Source: Microbispora catharanthi
Lineage (GTDB): Bacteria > Actinomycetota > Actinomycetes > Streptosporangiales > Streptosporangiaceae
Reading direction: 5' to 3'
Assembly (NCBI RefSeq): GCF_006334915.2
Contig: NZ_VDMA02000008.1
Coordinates: 124,001 to 188,000, forward strand
Length of the DNA: 64,000 nucleotides
Shown here piece after piece: positions 1 to 13,573 of the stretch. Numbering within the stretch: position 1 is the stretch's first letter; every line of letters starts with the position of its first letter. The position numbers were made by a program, and so were the translations under genes. Under the pieces are notes generated by a model. That model was not told the origin of the DNA, did not search any database, and was given only the letters and a program-made list of their open reading frames with translations.

Positions 1-1926
<1,926 letters not shown>

Positions 1927-1954
1927 GAAAAGTCCTTCTGGTTATCCGCGCCGC

Positions 1955-4268
<2,314 letters not shown>

Positions 4269-4802
4269 TCAGCCGTATGTATCGCCCGGCCCACGGCTCC
4301 CGCGTACGCGCAGGCCGCCCTCGGGGCGGTGACCCACGCCGGGGCCGTGCACCTTGACGCGGGTAACGACGCCGTCGCCGAGCTCCTCGTTCAACCGCCT
4401 GACCAGGGTGGACGCGAGCAGCCGGACCTGGGTCGCCCAGGCGGTCGAGTCGGCGGCGACCACCACCTCGCCGTCCTCGAAGGTCTCCGGCCTGGTGTGG
4501 GCGGCCAGCTCGGGGCCGACGATCTCCGCCCAGCGGCCGAACACCCCGCCCACCGCGACCGGCTGCTCCCATCCCCGGGCGGCGAGCAGGTCGCGGATCG
4601 CCCGGCCGAACGGCAGCGGGTCGCCGGCGTCCCGTCGTTGGGCGCCCGAGCCGGAGCGGCGGCGCGGCTCGGTGCGCGGGAGCTGCCCCCGTTTCAGCGC
4701 GTCGGACTTCGCCTGGGCCAGCTTCTCCCGCGCCGCCGCGGCACCCCGCGCGGCCGCGCCCCGCGGGGACTGTCCACCGCCTGTGGATATCTCATCGGAC
4801 AC
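4269..4802 (-). CDS. dciA: DciA-like helicase loader (DUF721)
   Basis: This 177-aa protein has a basic, Ala/Arg-rich N-terminal tail (about residues 1-60) and a C-terminal DUF721 domain. The domain includes [20 protein letters not shown] and a [19 protein letters not shown] segment. DUF721 proteins (DciA) assist loading of replicative helicase DnaB in bacteria without DnaC, which fits its place beside recF near the origin. The GTG start overlaps the recF stop by 11 bp, indicating translational coupling. The helicase-loading role is inferred from the family. Confidence 0.85.
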   Translation of the reverse strand: MSDEISTGGGQSPRGAAARGAAAAREKLAQAKSDALKRGQLPRTEPRRRSGSGAQRRDAGDPLPFGRAIRDLLAARGWEQPVAVGGVFGRWAEIVGPELAAHTRPETFEDGEVVVAADSTAWATQVRLLASTLVRRLNEELGDGVVTRVKVHGPGVGHRPEGGLRVRGSRGPGDTYG

Positions 4803-5979
4803 GGGTCACGCTCCCTTCCACCACGTCGAACCGGGCGCCGGCCAGCTCGGGCGGCACGTCGTCCGGCACCGCCGCCGTGATGAGCACCTGCTCGGCCGGG
4901 GCGACGATCTCGGTGAGCCGCCTGCGCCGCTGACCGTCCAGCTCCGCGAAGACGTCGTCCAGGATCAGCACGGGGTCGCCGCCGTCGGCTCTCAGCAGGT
5001 CATAGGCGGCCAGCCGCAACGCGAGGGCGAACGACCACGACTCGCCGTGGCTCGCGTAGCCCCGGGCCGGCAGCTCGCCCAGCCGCAGCAGCAGGTCGTC
5101 GCGGTGCGGGCCGACGAGGGTCACGCCGCGTTCGAGCTCCGCCTGACGAGCCTCCGCGAGACCCGTCCGCAGGTGTTCGGCCAGTAGTTCCCGGTTTGTC
5201 CCCAGGGTGGGGATATCTGTGGATAACCCCGACGGCCGGTATTCGAGATCGGCGAGTCCCGACGACGGGGCGAGAGTGGCGTACGCCTTCGCCACGAGCG
5301 GACGCAGCGCGTCCACAAGGCGCAGCCGCGCCGCCAGCAGTTCCGCGCCGTGGCGCACCAGGTGGGAGTCCCAGACCTCGAGCGTGCTCAGGACGTCTCC
5401 CGCGCCGGCGGCGGCGAAGGCCGCGTCGTCCTCCTGCCTGCGGCCGCCGCGCCGCCGTCCCACCCGCGTCGCCGCGGCGGTACGCAGGAGCGCGTTGCGC
5501 TGCTTGAGCACGCGCTCGTAGTCGGCGCGCACGCCCGCGAACCTGGGGACGCGGGCGACGAGCAGGTCGTCCATGAAACGGCGGCGCTCGGACGGGTCGC
5601 CCTTGACCAGTGCGAGGTCCTCCGGGGCGAACAGCACGGTCCGCAGCAGGCCGAGGGCGTCGCGCGGCCGGGGGACGGGCGAGCGGTTCACCCTGGCGCG
5701 GTTGGCCCGGCCCGGGTTGATCTCGATCTCGATCAGCGCGCGGCGGTCGTCCCTGACCACCGCGGCGCGCACGATCGCCCGCTGCGCGCCGTGCCGTACG
5801 AGCGGCGCGTCGGTGGCCACGCGGTGGCTCGAATGGGTCGCGATGTAGCCGAGCGCCTCGACCAGGTTGGTCTTGCCCTGCCCGTTCGGCCCGACGAACG
5901 CCGTCGCCCCCGGTTCCAGCACGAGTTCGACCTCCGGGTAGGACCGGAAGTCGGTGAGGGACAGGCTCGCCACGTGCAC
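4792..5979 (-). CDS. recF: DNA replication/repair ATPase RecF
   Basis: RecF (395 aa) is an SMC-like ATPase that helps load RecA at gaps and stalled forks. Walker A GPNGQGKT is at residues 30-37. [10 protein letters not shown] segment and the Walker [15 protein letters not shown] follow in the C-terminal half. The central part is Arg/Ala-rich (about 165-180) and probably a loop. The GTG start gives [17 protein letters not shown], which matches the family N-terminus. The coding sequence contains a perfect DnaA box in reverse orientation (5218-5226). It overlaps dciA downstream. Confidence 0.95.
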   Translation of the reverse strand: MHVASLSLTDFRSYPEVELVLEPGATAFVGPNGQGKTNLVEALGYIATHSSHRVATDAPLVRHGAQRAIVRAAVVRDDRRALIEIEINPGRANRARVNRSPVPRPRDALGLLRTVLFAPEDLALVKGDPSERRRFMDDLLVARVPRFAGVRADYERVLKQRNALLRTAAATRVGRRRGGRRQEDDAAFAAAGAGDVLSTLEVWDSHLVRHGAELLAARLRLVDALRPLVAKAYATLAPSSGLADLEYRPSGLSTDIPTLGTNRELLAEHLRTGLAEARQAELERGVTLVGPHRDDLLLRLGELPARGYASHGESWSFALALRLAAYDLLRADGGDPVLILDDVFAELDGQRRRRLTEIVAPAEQVLITAAVPDDVPPELAGARFDVVEGSVTRVR

Positions 5980-6220
5980 CCCGCCAGGCTAGTGCCGGTG
6001 CCCGGCCTTCGTGTCCCGGCCACGATGCGCTGTGGAGAAACGGCGCACTGTGGAGAAGCGAGTGGGTGCGGGATGGTTCGTCCACAGCCTGTGGAAGATC
6101 GGCGCCGCCGGGCCGCGAACCCGGCCAACCCCGGAATTCACACCCTTGTGGACGAACCGAAGGCCTGCGGCGCGGAGTTCGCCCGGCCGCAGCACATGGA
6201 CGACGAGGTCCGACCGCGCG
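5980..6220. promoter_or_regulatory. recF-gnd intergenic region with DnaA-box-like sites
   Basis: There is no gene here. Two direct copies of TGTGGAGAA (6031-6039, 6049-6057), a TCGTCCACA (6078-6086) and TGTGGAAGA (6090-6098) resemble DnaA boxes in both orientations. They lie about 2.3 kb from oriC. A regulatory role on recF-dciA is possible but unproven. Confidence 0.4.
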
Positions 6221-7165
6221 TCAGCCCTCGGCCTCCACCGGCGGGGTGACGTCGGCGCCGGGGGCGTCGGCGCCCTTGCCGGTCTGGCCCTCGGCCGAGG
6301 CGACCGCGTGCCCGCCGAACTGGTTGCGCAGCGCCGCGACCATTTTCATCGCCGGGGAGTCGGCCTGGCGCGAGGCGAAGCGGGCGTACAGCGCGGCCGT
6401 GATGGCCGGCAGGGGCACGGCGTGGTCCACGGCGGCCTGGACCGTCCACCGGCCCTCGCCGGAGTCCTCCGCGTAGCCCTTGAGCTCGGCGAGGTCGGGG
6501 TCCTCCTCCAGCGCCCGCACCAGCAGGTCGAGCAGCCAGGACCGGATGACCGTGCCGTGCCGCCAGCTTTTGAACGTCTCGGGGACGTTGGTGACGGCGT
6601 CGCTGGCCTCCAGCAGCTCCCAGCCCTCGGCGAAGGCCTGCATCATGCCGTACTCGATGCCGTTGTGGACCATCTTCGCGAAGTGGCCGGCGCCCACGCT
6701 GCCCGCGTGGACGAAGCCGTCCTCGCCCTCCGGCTTGAGCGTCTCGAAGATCGGCATGAGCCGGCGGACGTGCTCCTCGTCGCCGCCGGTCATCAGGGCG
6801 TAGCCGTACTCCAGACCCCAGACGCCGCCGCTGACGCCCACGTCGACGAAGCCGATGCCGTGGGTGCGGAGGTCGGCCGCGTGACGCTGGTCGTCCAGAT
6901 AGTGCGAGTTGCCGCCGTCGATGACGATGTCACCGTCCGACAGCAGGTCGCGCAGGTGCTCGACGGTGCTCCGCGTCGGCGCCCCGGCGGGGACCATGAC
7001 CCAGACCGCGCGCGGCGCCTGAAGCCTCTCGACGAGATCCTTCAGGCTGCCGACGTCGCTGATGGAGGGATCGCGGTCGTAGCCGACGACCTCGTGGCCG
7101 CCGCGCCGCAGCCGCTCGGCCATGTTCCCGCCCATCTTGCCGAGCCCGATCATGCCGATCTGCAT
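6221..7165 (-). CDS. gnd: 6-phosphogluconate dehydrogenase, decarboxylating (short form)
   Basis: It oxidises and decarboxylates 6-phosphogluconate to ribulose 5-phosphate in the pentose phosphate pathway. The 314-aa length matches the short GndA/YqeC-type class rather than the ~470-aa class. The Rossmann motif GMIGLGKMGGNMAERL is at the N-terminus. Substrate and catalytic motifs are DGGNSHYLDD, SGGVWGLEYGYALMTGG and KMVHNGIEYGMMQ. The ATG start follows GGAGG by 10 nt. The gene sits between dnaN and recF, an order seen in Streptomyces and relatives, with no obvious functional link to replication. Confidence 0.93.
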   Translation of the reverse strand: MQIGMIGLGKMGGNMAERLRRGGHEVVGYDRDPSISDVGSLKDLVERLQAPRAVWVMVPAGAPTRSTVEHLRDLLSDGDIVIDGGNSHYLDDQRHAADLRTHGIGFVDVGVSGGVWGLEYGYALMTGGDEEHVRRLMPIFETLKPEGEDGFVHAGSVGAGHFAKMVHNGIEYGMMQAFAEGWELLEASDAVTNVPETFKSWRHGTVIRSWLLDLLVRALEEDPDLAELKGYAEDSGEGRWTVQAAVDHAVPLPAITAALYARFASRQADSPAMKMVAALRNQFGGHAVASAEGQTGKGADAPGADVTPPVEAEG

Positions 7166-7269
7166 CTGAGCCACCCCTCCACATCTGCGTCGTCCACCGA
7201 GGCACGCGTACCCATGCATCAGGGGTCCATGCCCGCAGGAGATCGTACGCCCGGGGTGCTCGGGCCGCG

Positions 7270-8409
7270 TCAGCTGGACAGGCGGATGGGCATGATGAGG
7301 TAGCGGTAGTCCTCGCTCCCCCCGTCGTCCACAGGCTTGCCCCCGGTGAGGATGGCGGGCTTGGTCGGCGTGGTGAACTGGAGCCGCGCGACGTCGGAGT
7401 CGATCGCCCCGAGGCCCTCCAGCAGGAACTGGTGGTTGAAGGCGATGTTGATCTCGTCGCCGTCGAACTCGACCGGCAGCGCCTCCACGGCCTGCGCCTC
7501 GTCGCCGCTGCCGGCCTCCAGGACGACCTCTCCGCCGCGGAAGGCCAGCCGCACGGGGGTGTTGCGCTCGGCGACGAGCGCGACGCGCTTGACGGCCTCG
7601 ACGAACGAGGCTGTGGACAGGTCGGCGCGCGCGGAGAACTCGGTGGGCAGCAGCGAGCGGTACTTGGGGAACTCGGGGTCGAGCAGCCGGGTCGTCGTCC
7701 GCCGTCCGGAGCTGGAGAACCCGATCATGCCCTCGCCGGTGCCGCCGGCCGAGCTCAGCGCGATCTCGACCTCCGCGCCGGTGCCGCCCAGCGCCTTGGC
7801 CGTGTCCGCCAGCGTACGGCCGGGGATCATCGCCACGGCCTGGAAGTCGGGCTGCTCGGGCTGCCACTTCAGCTCGCGTACGGCGAGGCGGTAGCGGTCG
7901 GTGGCGGCGAGGGTCACGGTGTCGCCCTCGATCTCCATCCGTACGCCGGTGAGCATCGGGAGGGTGTCGTCCTTGCCCGCGGCGACGGCCACCTGGCCGA
8001 CGGCGGAGGCGAACACGTCACTGCCGACCCGTCCGGCGGCGGGCGGCATGGCCGGGAGGGAGGGGTAGTCCTCCACAGGCATGGTGAGAAGTGTGAACCG
8101 GGCGCTGCCGCAGGTGACGACGGCCTTGGCTCCGTCCACAACCAGTTCGACCGGCTGTGCGGGGAGCGCGCGGGTGATCTCGGCGAGGAGCTTGCCCGAG
8201 ACGAGCACCACGCCCGGCTCTCCGGTCTGCAGGTCGAGGGTCACCTCGGCGGAGACCTCGTAGTCGAAGCCGGAGAGCTTCAACCGCTGCTCGTCGGTCA
8301 CCTCCAGCCGCATGCCGGCGAGCACCGGCACCGAGGGACGGGCCGGAAGGCTCCGTGCCGTCCACGCCACGGCCTCGGCGAGCACGTCGCGATCGATCCG
8401 GAACATCAC
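7270..8409 (-). CDS. dnaN: DNA polymerase III sliding clamp (beta)
   Basis: The beta clamp forms a homodimeric ring that tethers replicative polymerase to DNA. The 379-aa protein spans the usual three clamp domains. It begins FRIDRDVLAEAVAWTARSLP and ends in the conserved EDYRYLIMPIRLS. The GTG at 8409 is 9 nt after AGGAGG. An ATG one codon in is the alternative and gives the more usual N-terminus. It faces away from oriC toward gnd and recF. Confidence 0.96.
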   Translation of the reverse strand: MMFRIDRDVLAEAVAWTARSLPARPSVPVLAGMRLEVTDEQRLKLSGFDYEVSAEVTLDLQTGEPGVVLVSGKLLAEITRALPAQPVELVVDGAKAVVTCGSARFTLLTMPVEDYPSLPAMPPAAGRVGSDVFASAVGQVAVAAGKDDTLPMLTGVRMEIEGDTVTLAATDRYRLAVRELKWQPEQPDFQAVAMIPGRTLADTAKALGGTGAEVEIALSSAGGTGEGMIGFSSSGRRTTTRLLDPEFPKYRSLLPTEFSARADLSTASFVEAVKRVALVAERNTPVRLAFRGGEVVLEAGSGDEAQAVEALPVEFDGDEINIAFNHQFLLEGLGAIDSDVARLQFTTPTKPAILTGGKPVDDGGSEDYRYLIMPIRLSS

Positions 8410-8933
8410 GTGGATCAGCCTCCTGGGTGTCGCTGCTTCGTCAAGTCTTCACTCTCCCGCACCTGTGTGCCTCCAGAACCCCTTCTATGGTTCTTGAGTT
8501 CCTTAGAGAGAGAGATACAAGTCGTCTCATTAGGCAGTGTGGATATGTGGATGTCGAGCATTTTCGCAGCTCAGCGGAGCTGATTCATCCACTGCCGGTG
8601 TGGGGGACACGTGGACGGACCCCCTGTGGACTGTGGGTGGCCCCGCTGTCCCCACACCCGTTCCCCAGGCGGAGGGCCCTCTGTCCACGAGTAATCCACG
8701 AGGTTTCCACCGGTTGTCCACGGGGTAAAAGGGACAGCTGAGCTGTGTGTGACGAGTACGCACAGGGCGTCCCCAACTCGTCCACGGGTATTCCCCAAGC
8801 CATCCCCAGGTTCTCCCCAAAGTTGTCCCCAAGTGGGGACGGCGCCTTGGCGGGCCGGAGAGGGTGGAGGTAACGCACGGAGCCGCCGCCGAGGGCGGCA
8901 TTTTTGATCCACAGAGTTATCCACAGCTGTGTA
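8410..8933. other. oriC: Chromosomal replication origin oriC
   Basis: This is the 524-bp gap between divergently placed dnaN and dnaA ends, the standard actinobacterial oriC position. It has one perfect TTATCCACA (8917-8925) and a near-perfect TTGTCCACG (8714-8722). Relaxed DnaA-box-like sites lie at 8538-8546, 8546-8554, 8610-8618, 8625-8633, 8681-8689, 8692-8700, 8778-8786, 8823-8831 and 8905-8913, in both orientations. The least GC-rich part is about 8478-8535 on the dnaN side and could be the unwinding element. Box calls are by eye; the origin call rests on position plus density. Confidence 0.9.
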
Positions 8934-10586
8934 CTAAGCGTTGCGTGCGCGCTGCTTGATCCGTGTCGTCAGCTCGTTGACCTGGTTGTACATCGAGCGC
9001 CGCTCGGCCATGAGCGACCGGATTTTACGCTCCGCGTGCATCACGGTCGTGTGGTCGCGCCCGCCGAACTGCTGGCCGATCTTGGGCAGGGACAGGTCGG
9101 TCAGCTCGCGGGCCAGGTACATGGCGATCTGGCGGGCGGTGACCAGGGCACGCGAGCGTGAGCTTCCACACAGGTCGTCGAGGGAGACACCGAAGTACTC
9201 GGCGGTTGTGGACATGATGAGGGAGATGGTGATCTCCGGGCTCGCGTCCTCGCTGATGAGGTCCTTGAGGACGATCTCGGCGAGCTGGATGTCCACAGAC
9301 TGCCGGTTGAGGCTGGCGAACGCGGTGACCCGGATCAGTGCGCCCTCGAGCTCCCGGATGTTGGTCGCGATGCGGCTGGCGATGTACTCCAGCACGTCGG
9401 GCGGCGCGGCCAGGCCCTCCTGGATCGCCTTCTTGCGCAGGATCGCGATGCGGGTCTCCAGCTCGGGCGGCTGGACATCGGTGATCAGCCCCCACTCGAA
9501 CCGGTTGCGCAGCCGGTCCTCCAGCGTCACGAGCTGCTTCGGCGCCCGGTCGCTGGAGATGACGATCTGCTTGCTGGCGTTGTGGAGGGTGTTGAAGGTG
9601 TGGAAGAACTCCTCCTGTGTCTGCTCCTTGCCCTCGAGGAACTGGATGTCGTCCACGAGGAGGATGTCCACAGCCCGGAAGCGGGAGCGGAACCCGTCGG
9701 CCTTGTGGTCGCGGATGGAGTTGATGAAGTCGTTGGTGAACTCCTCGGAGCTCACGTACCGCACCCGGGCGCCGTCGTACAGGCTCTGCGCGTAGTGGCC
9801 GATCGCGTGCAGCAGGTGGGTCTTCCCTAGTCCCGAGTCGCCGTAGATGAACAGCGGGTTGTACGCCTTGGCGGGGGCCTCGGCGACCGCGACGGCGGCG
9901 GCGTGCGCGAAGCGGTTGCTGGCGCCGATGACGAACGTCTCGAACGTGTACTTGGCGTTCAGCCTGGCCGGCTCGCCGGAGGTGCGGCCGCCGCGGGCGT
10001 CCCAGCGGTTCTGCCCGGGGCCGCCGGGCACAGGACCGGACACGGGGCCCGGCACCGGCTCGGGCTTGGGCGCGGCGGGCGGCTCGGGGGAGTAGCCGCC
10101 GGGCCGCTGCTGGTGGTCCGGAGGGGACATGTGCTGCGGCGGCTGTGGATACTGCTGGCCCTGTGGATAGTGCGGCCCGTGCGGCTCGGCGTCGCGCCGG
10201 ATCGGGCCGTCCTCGGCTAAGGGGAAGCGCGGAGCCTGGGGACGGGGCTGTGGATAATCTGTGGACGGCGCCTGTGGACGATGGTCGGCCGGCGGCGCCA
10301 CGGCGGGGTCCGAGGCGGTCGTCAGGCCGGCGCCGGGATCCACCATCACGGCGATCCGCACGGGCCGGCCGAGCTCCTGCGACAACGCGTGCACGATCAG
10401 CGGGCGCAGCCTTACCTCGATGACCTCCTTGGCGAAGTCGTTGGGGGCCGCCAGGAGAATCGTGTCGTTGATGAGTCCGGAGGGCTGCGTCATCTGGAGG
10501 AACGCCCGCTGCTGCCCCGAGACGCCCTCGTCGAGCAGGGTCCTGAGCGCCCGAGCCCATACAGCGTTGAGATCGACGCCTTCCAT
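8934..10586 (-). CDS. dnaA: Chromosomal replication initiator DnaA
   Basis: DnaA binds origin boxes and opens oriC. The 550-aa protein has domain I (about 1-85) and a long Pro/Gln-rich domain II linker (about 100-220). The AAA+ domain has Walker A GDSGLGKT near residue 249 and Walker [11 protein letters not shown]. Domain IV carries the box-recognition motif [15 protein letters not shown]. The ATG start has AGGAGG 9 nt upstream; the open frame extends 52 codons further but without coding character. Several DnaA-box-like sequences lie inside the domain II coding region (10,144-10,281). Confidence 0.97.
   Translation of the reverse strand: MEGVDLNAVWARALRTLLDEGVSGQQRAFLQMTQPSGLINDTILLAAPNDFAKEVIEVRLRPLIVHALSQELGRPVRIAVMVDPGAGLTTASDPAVAPPADHRPQAPSTDYPQPRPQAPRFPLAEDGPIRRDAEPHGPHYPQGQQYPQPPQHMSPPDHQQRPGGYSPEPPAAPKPEPVPGPVSGPVPGGPGQNRWDARGGRTSGEPARLNAKYTFETFVIGASNRFAHAAAVAVAEAPAKAYNPLFIYGDSGLGKTHLLHAIGHYAQSLYDGARVRYVSSEEFTNDFINSIRDHKADGFRSRFRAVDILLVDDIQFLEGKEQTQEEFFHTFNTLHNASKQIVISSDRAPKQLVTLEDRLRNRFEWGLITDVQPPELETRIAILRKKAIQEGLAAPPDVLEYIASRIATNIRELEGALIRVTAFASLNRQSVDIQLAEIVLKDLISEDASPEITISLIMSTTAEYFGVSLDDLCGSSRSRALVTARQIAMYLARELTDLSLPKIGQQFGGRDHTTVMHAERKIRSLMAERRSMYNQVNELTTRIKQRARNA
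10144..10281. promoter_or_regulatory. DnaA-box-like cluster inside dnaA
   Basis: Five reverse-orientation sites lie in 138 bp of the linker-coding region. They are TGTGGATAC (10144-10152), TGTGGATAG (10162-10170), the perfect TGTGGATAA (10249-10257), TGTGGACGG (10260-10268) and TGTGGACGA (10273-10281). Three of them encode Tyr-Pro-Gln in the linker. Confidence 0.45.
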
Positions 10587-11021
10587 GGCTCGGCCCCTCC
10601 TCTCGTTACGCGGCCCCGCTCGCCCGCCGCGATCCGTGTCGTTTCTCAGTCCTGTACGCCTCGCCGCACCGGCCCTCGTCCGGCTGCCATCCACATATGA
10701 TCCACATGATGTGCACAGCCCGTGCATCCTCCCCGGGCACATTCACGCTGGTGGGGGGAAGGGCCGGACGGCCGACGGTAGCGGTGTGCGCAACCTGCGT
10801 TCAAGGCGTTGTCCACAGCCTAACGGGCCATGGTCGCTCGCCGTACTCGCTTGGCGTCACGGGTGCCGGTTTGACCTGACGTACGGTGGGCCCGTAACGT
10901 ATCCCGGTCGGCTAATCACGCGACGGCTATTTCGCATGCCCGCGCATATGACGAGCCGTGACCATGGAATGTACCGCGCCCGCGGAACGCCGCGGACGTA
11001 CCTGAAGCCTGGAGCCCACCC
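10587..11021. promoter_or_regulatory. dnaA-rpmH divergent intergenic region
   Basis: This 435-bp region serves dnaA leftward and rpmH rightward. DnaA-box-like sites are CCATCCACA (10687-10695), TGATCCACA (10698-10706) and the perfect TTGTCCACA (10809-10817), consistent with DnaA autoregulation. A rightward promoter candidate for rpmH has TTGACC at 10871-10876 and TAACGT at 10895-10900 (18-bp spacer), giving a leader of about 115 nt. I could not place a convincing dnaA promoter. Confidence 0.6.
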
Positions 11022-11159
11022 GTGAGCAAGCGTACTTACCAGCCGAACAACCGTCGCCGCGCGAAGACCCACGGCTTCCGGCTGCGCATGCGCACCCGGG
11101 CCGGCCGCGCCATCCTGGCCGCGCGCCGCCGCAAGGGCCGCGCCGAGCTGACGGTCTGA
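11022..11159 (+). CDS. rpmH: 50S ribosomal protein L34
   Basis: This 45-aa basic protein is the small ribosomal protein L34. It starts at GTG with [19 protein letters not shown], then shows [19 protein letters not shown] and ends ELTV; this is full length for actinobacterial L34. It begins the plus-strand rpmH-rnpA-yidD-yidC-khpB-rsmG series. Confidence 0.98.
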   Translation: MSKRTYQPNNRRRAKTHGFRLRMRTRAGRAILAARRRKGRAELTV

Positions 11160-11220
11160 CGATCAGACGCCGCCCGCCCGTGCCGAGCGGAGCGGGCGGC
11201 CATACGTCGAGGAAGGCCCG

Positions 11221-11598
11221 GTGCTGCCGTCCGCGTCCCGCATGCGGCGGGGTGACGAGTTCGCCGACGCGATTCGCCGTGGGCGGCGCGCCGGGCGTCC
11301 CACCCTGGTCGCACACCTGAACCTGCGTGATGCCGACGAGCCACCGCTGGTCGGCTTCGTCGTGAGCAAGGCGGTCGGTGGCGCCGTGGTGCGGAACCAG
11401 GTCAGGCGCAGGTTGAGACACCTCGTGCGGAGCCGCCTGCCACTGCTGCCGAGAGGTAGCCTTCTGGTGGTACGCGCCAATCCACCGGCCGCGTCCGCGC
11501 GCAGCGAGCACCTGGCCGCCGAACTCGACGTCGCGCTGAGTCGTTTACTCCGGCGGCGCGGGTCCGATTCCCGGACCCCGACGGATGGACGGTCATGA
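11221..11598 (+). CDS. rnpA: Ribonuclease P protein component
   Basis: RnpA (125 aa) is the protein cofactor of RNase P, which matures tRNA 5' ends. The conserved RNR-type motif [15 protein letters not shown] is central. The GTG start gives [15 protein letters not shown], close to the family N-terminus, with GAGGAAG upstream. It lies 61 bp after rpmH and overlaps yidD by 4 bp (ATGA), so the genes are translationally coupled. Confidence 0.95.
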   Translation: MLPSASRMRRGDEFADAIRRGRRAGRPTLVAHLNLRDADEPPLVGFVVSKAVGGAVVRNQVRRRLRHLVRSRLPLLPRGSLLVVRANPPAASARSEHLAAELDVALSRLLRRRGSDSRTPTDGRS

Positions 11599-11909
11599 CA
11601 GCGCAGCAACCGACCCCGGCCGTGGTGCCCGGGGAGGCCGATCGGCCCGCGACCGGGCCGGTCGCCCGCGTGCTGCTCGCGATCATCCGGTTCTACCGCG
11701 CCTTCATCAGCCCGATGCTGGGGCCGAGGTGCCGGTTCGAGCCGTCCTGCAGTGCCTATGGTCTGGAAGCCGTCGCCGTTCATGGAGCGGCGCGCGGGGT
11801 ATGGCTGACCGTCAGGCGTATCGGACGGTGTCACCCGTTCCACCCCGGAGGTTTCGACCCGGTGCCCCCACGCCGAGTCCGGTCTCACGACGAAACGCAA
11901 GGGAGCTAG
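11595..11909 (+). CDS. yidD: Membrane protein insertion efficiency factor YidD
   Basis: YidD (104 aa) is a small membrane-associated protein that assists YidC insertion. The signature is [20 protein letters not shown] followed by SCSAYG and [15 protein letters not shown], with the three conserved Cys. The first 24 residues are a variable extension. Overlap with rnpA and 4-bp spacing to yidC place it in the canonical rnpA-yidD-yidC cluster. Confidence 0.94.
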   Translation: MTAQQPTPAVVPGEADRPATGPVARVLLAIIRFYRAFISPMLGPRCRFEPSCSAYGLEAVAVHGAARGVWLTVRRIGRCHPFHPGGFDPVPPRRVRSHDETQGS

Positions 11910-11913
11910 CTCG

Positions 11914-12864
11914 GTGGAGCTGCCATTCCTGAACTGGCTGTACACGGCCGTGGCACAGGTGATCACCTGGATCCACGCCGGGTACAGCACTTTCATCCCC
12001 TCCAGCAGCGGTCTCAACTGGGCGCTGACCATCATCACGCTGACCGTGCTGATGCGTCTGCTGATCTTCCCGCTCTTCATGAAGCAGATGCGCTCGTCGC
12101 GCAAGATGCAGGAGCTGGCGCCCAAGGTCCAGGAGCTGCGCAAGAAGTACAAGAACGACAAGCAGCGCATGAACCAGGAGGTCATGCGGCTGTACCAGGA
12201 GGGCGGCGCCAACCCACTCGGGGGCTGCCTCCCGATCGTCGCGCAGTTCCCGATCTTCATCTCGATGTTCACCGTGCTGCGGGCCATCGCCGAGGACCGG
12301 GTCGCGTTCGGAATGGACAAGGCGCTCGTGGACAGCGCGCGCGCCGCGCACGTCATCGGCGCGCCGCTGGCGGCGAAGTTCTTCGACAGCTCCGAGGTCA
12401 TCCAGAGTCTCGGCGCCCAGCCGCTGATGACGAAGATCGTGCTCGCCTGCTTCGTGGCCGTCAGCTCGTGCACCACGTTCCTCACCGTCCGGCAGAGCGT
12501 GAAGCGCTCGATGGCGCAGATGCCGGACAACCCCATGGCGCAGCAGCAGAAGCTCCTCATGTACATCTCGCCGCTGTTCGCCGTCTTCAGCCTGAACTTC
12601 CAGCTCGGTCTGATCCTCTACTGGGTGACCACCAACCTGTGGACGCTCGGCCAGCAGCACTGGTTCTACAGCCGTCACCCGATGCCGGTCGTGGACGAGA
12701 AGGGCAACGTCACCACTCCCGAGCCGACGAACGGCATCTTCACCAAGCTGGTGGGAAAGCCCAAGGCGGCGGCGCAGCCTGAGCCCGAACCCGCCCCCAA
12801 GATCGTCCGTCAGCAGCCGGCGCGCCAGCCTCGCAGCAAGCGCACCGGCAGCAAGAAGTCGTAG
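11914..12864 (+). CDS. yidC: Membrane protein insertase YidC
   Basis: YidC/Oxa1-type insertase (316 aa) that inserts and folds inner-membrane proteins, alone or with SecYEG. It has an N-terminal membrane segment and a charged cytoplasmic hairpin (MKQMRSSRKMQELAPKVQEL). PLGGCLPIVAQFPIFISMF and later membrane segments (LILYWVTTNLWTLGQQ) follow. The C-terminal tail from about residue 270 is Pro/Lys/Arg-rich and may bind ribosomes. The start is GTG. It is the short form without the large periplasmic domain of proteobacteria. Confidence 0.95.
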   Translation: MELPFLNWLYTAVAQVITWIHAGYSTFIPSSSGLNWALTIITLTVLMRLLIFPLFMKQMRSSRKMQELAPKVQELRKKYKNDKQRMNQEVMRLYQEGGANPLGGCLPIVAQFPIFISMFTVLRAIAEDRVAFGMDKALVDSARAAHVIGAPLAAKFFDSSEVIQSLGAQPLMTKIVLACFVAVSSCTTFLTVRQSVKRSMAQMPDNPMAQQQKLLMYISPLFAVFSLNFQLGLILYWVTTNLWTLGQQHWFYSRHPMPVVDEKGNVTTPEPTNGIFTKLVGKPKAAAQPEPEPAPKIVRQQPARQPRSKRTGSKKS

Positions 12865-12882
12865 GAGAAGGAGAGTCCGGAC

Positions 12883-13377
12883 GTGACCGAAGCTGAGGAG
12901 ACCCTCAAGCCTGCTCCCGACGTCGAAGCCCTGGAACAGGAGGGCGAGATCGCGGCGGACTACCTGGAGGGCCTGCTCGACATCGCCGACCTCGACGGCG
13001 ACATCGACATGGACGTCGAGGGGGACCGTGCGGTGGTCTCGATCGTGGGCGTCAAGGGCGACGAGCTCGTGGGCCCCGGCGGGGAGGTGCTGGAGGCGCT
13101 GCAGGAGCTGACGCGCCTGGCCGTGCATCGCCAGACGGGGGAGCGTTCGCGACTCATGCTCGACGTGGGCGGCTATCGGGAGCGCCGCCGGGCCGAGCTC
13201 ACCAAGGTGGGCGCCGCGGCGGCCGACGACGTCAAGCGCACCGGCGAGCCGAAGCCGCTCAAGCCGATGACGCCGTTCGAGCGCAAGATCGTTCACGACG
13301 CGGTCGCCGCTGCGGGCCTGCGCAGCGAGTCCGAGGGTGAGGAACCCCGCCGCTTCGTGGTGGTCCTGCCCGCCTGA
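12883..13377 (+). CDS. khpB: KhpB/Jag-type RNA-binding protein (KH and R3H)
   Basis: This 164-aa protein carries a KH-like region with SIVGVKGDELVGPGGEVLEA near residues 52-70. A C-terminal R3H-type segment follows with RRAELTKVGAAAADD and MTPFERKIVHDAVAAA. KhpB/Jag proteins bind RNA and are linked to cell-wall synthesis control in Gram-positives. The gene follows yidC by 18 bp in its usual place. A strong terminator lies just downstream. The acidic N-terminus has no recognised domain. Confidence 0.92.
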   Translation: MTEAEETLKPAPDVEALEQEGEIAADYLEGLLDIADLDGDIDMDVEGDRAVVSIVGVKGDELVGPGGEVLEALQELTRLAVHRQTGERSRLMLDVGGYRERRRAELTKVGAAAADDVKRTGEPKPLKPMTPFERKIVHDAVAAAGLRSESEGEEPRRFVVVLPA

Positions 13378-13404
13378 CCGCTTTTCACAGTTCCGACGCG
13401 GGGA

Positions 13405-13436
13405 AGCCGCCGGTCCCACATCCGGGACCGGCGGCT
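13405..13436 (+). terminator. Rho-independent terminator after khpB
   Basis: A perfect 13-bp stem (13405-13417 with 13424-13436), 6-nt loop, followed by TTTT. It closes the rpmH-to-khpB operon, so rsmG-parA probably has its own promoter. Confidence 0.85.
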
Positions 13437-13573
13437 TTTCCGTCCTGTACGTCCCTTCCTCGCCCTGCCCCTTCGGCCGGCATCGCACGGTCGGCGGCCG
13501 CCGGATGTACGGCTCGCCGTCGCCGAGGGGAAAGGACGGTTACCCTTGGCCGAGAGCGTTCCTGGATGAGTGA

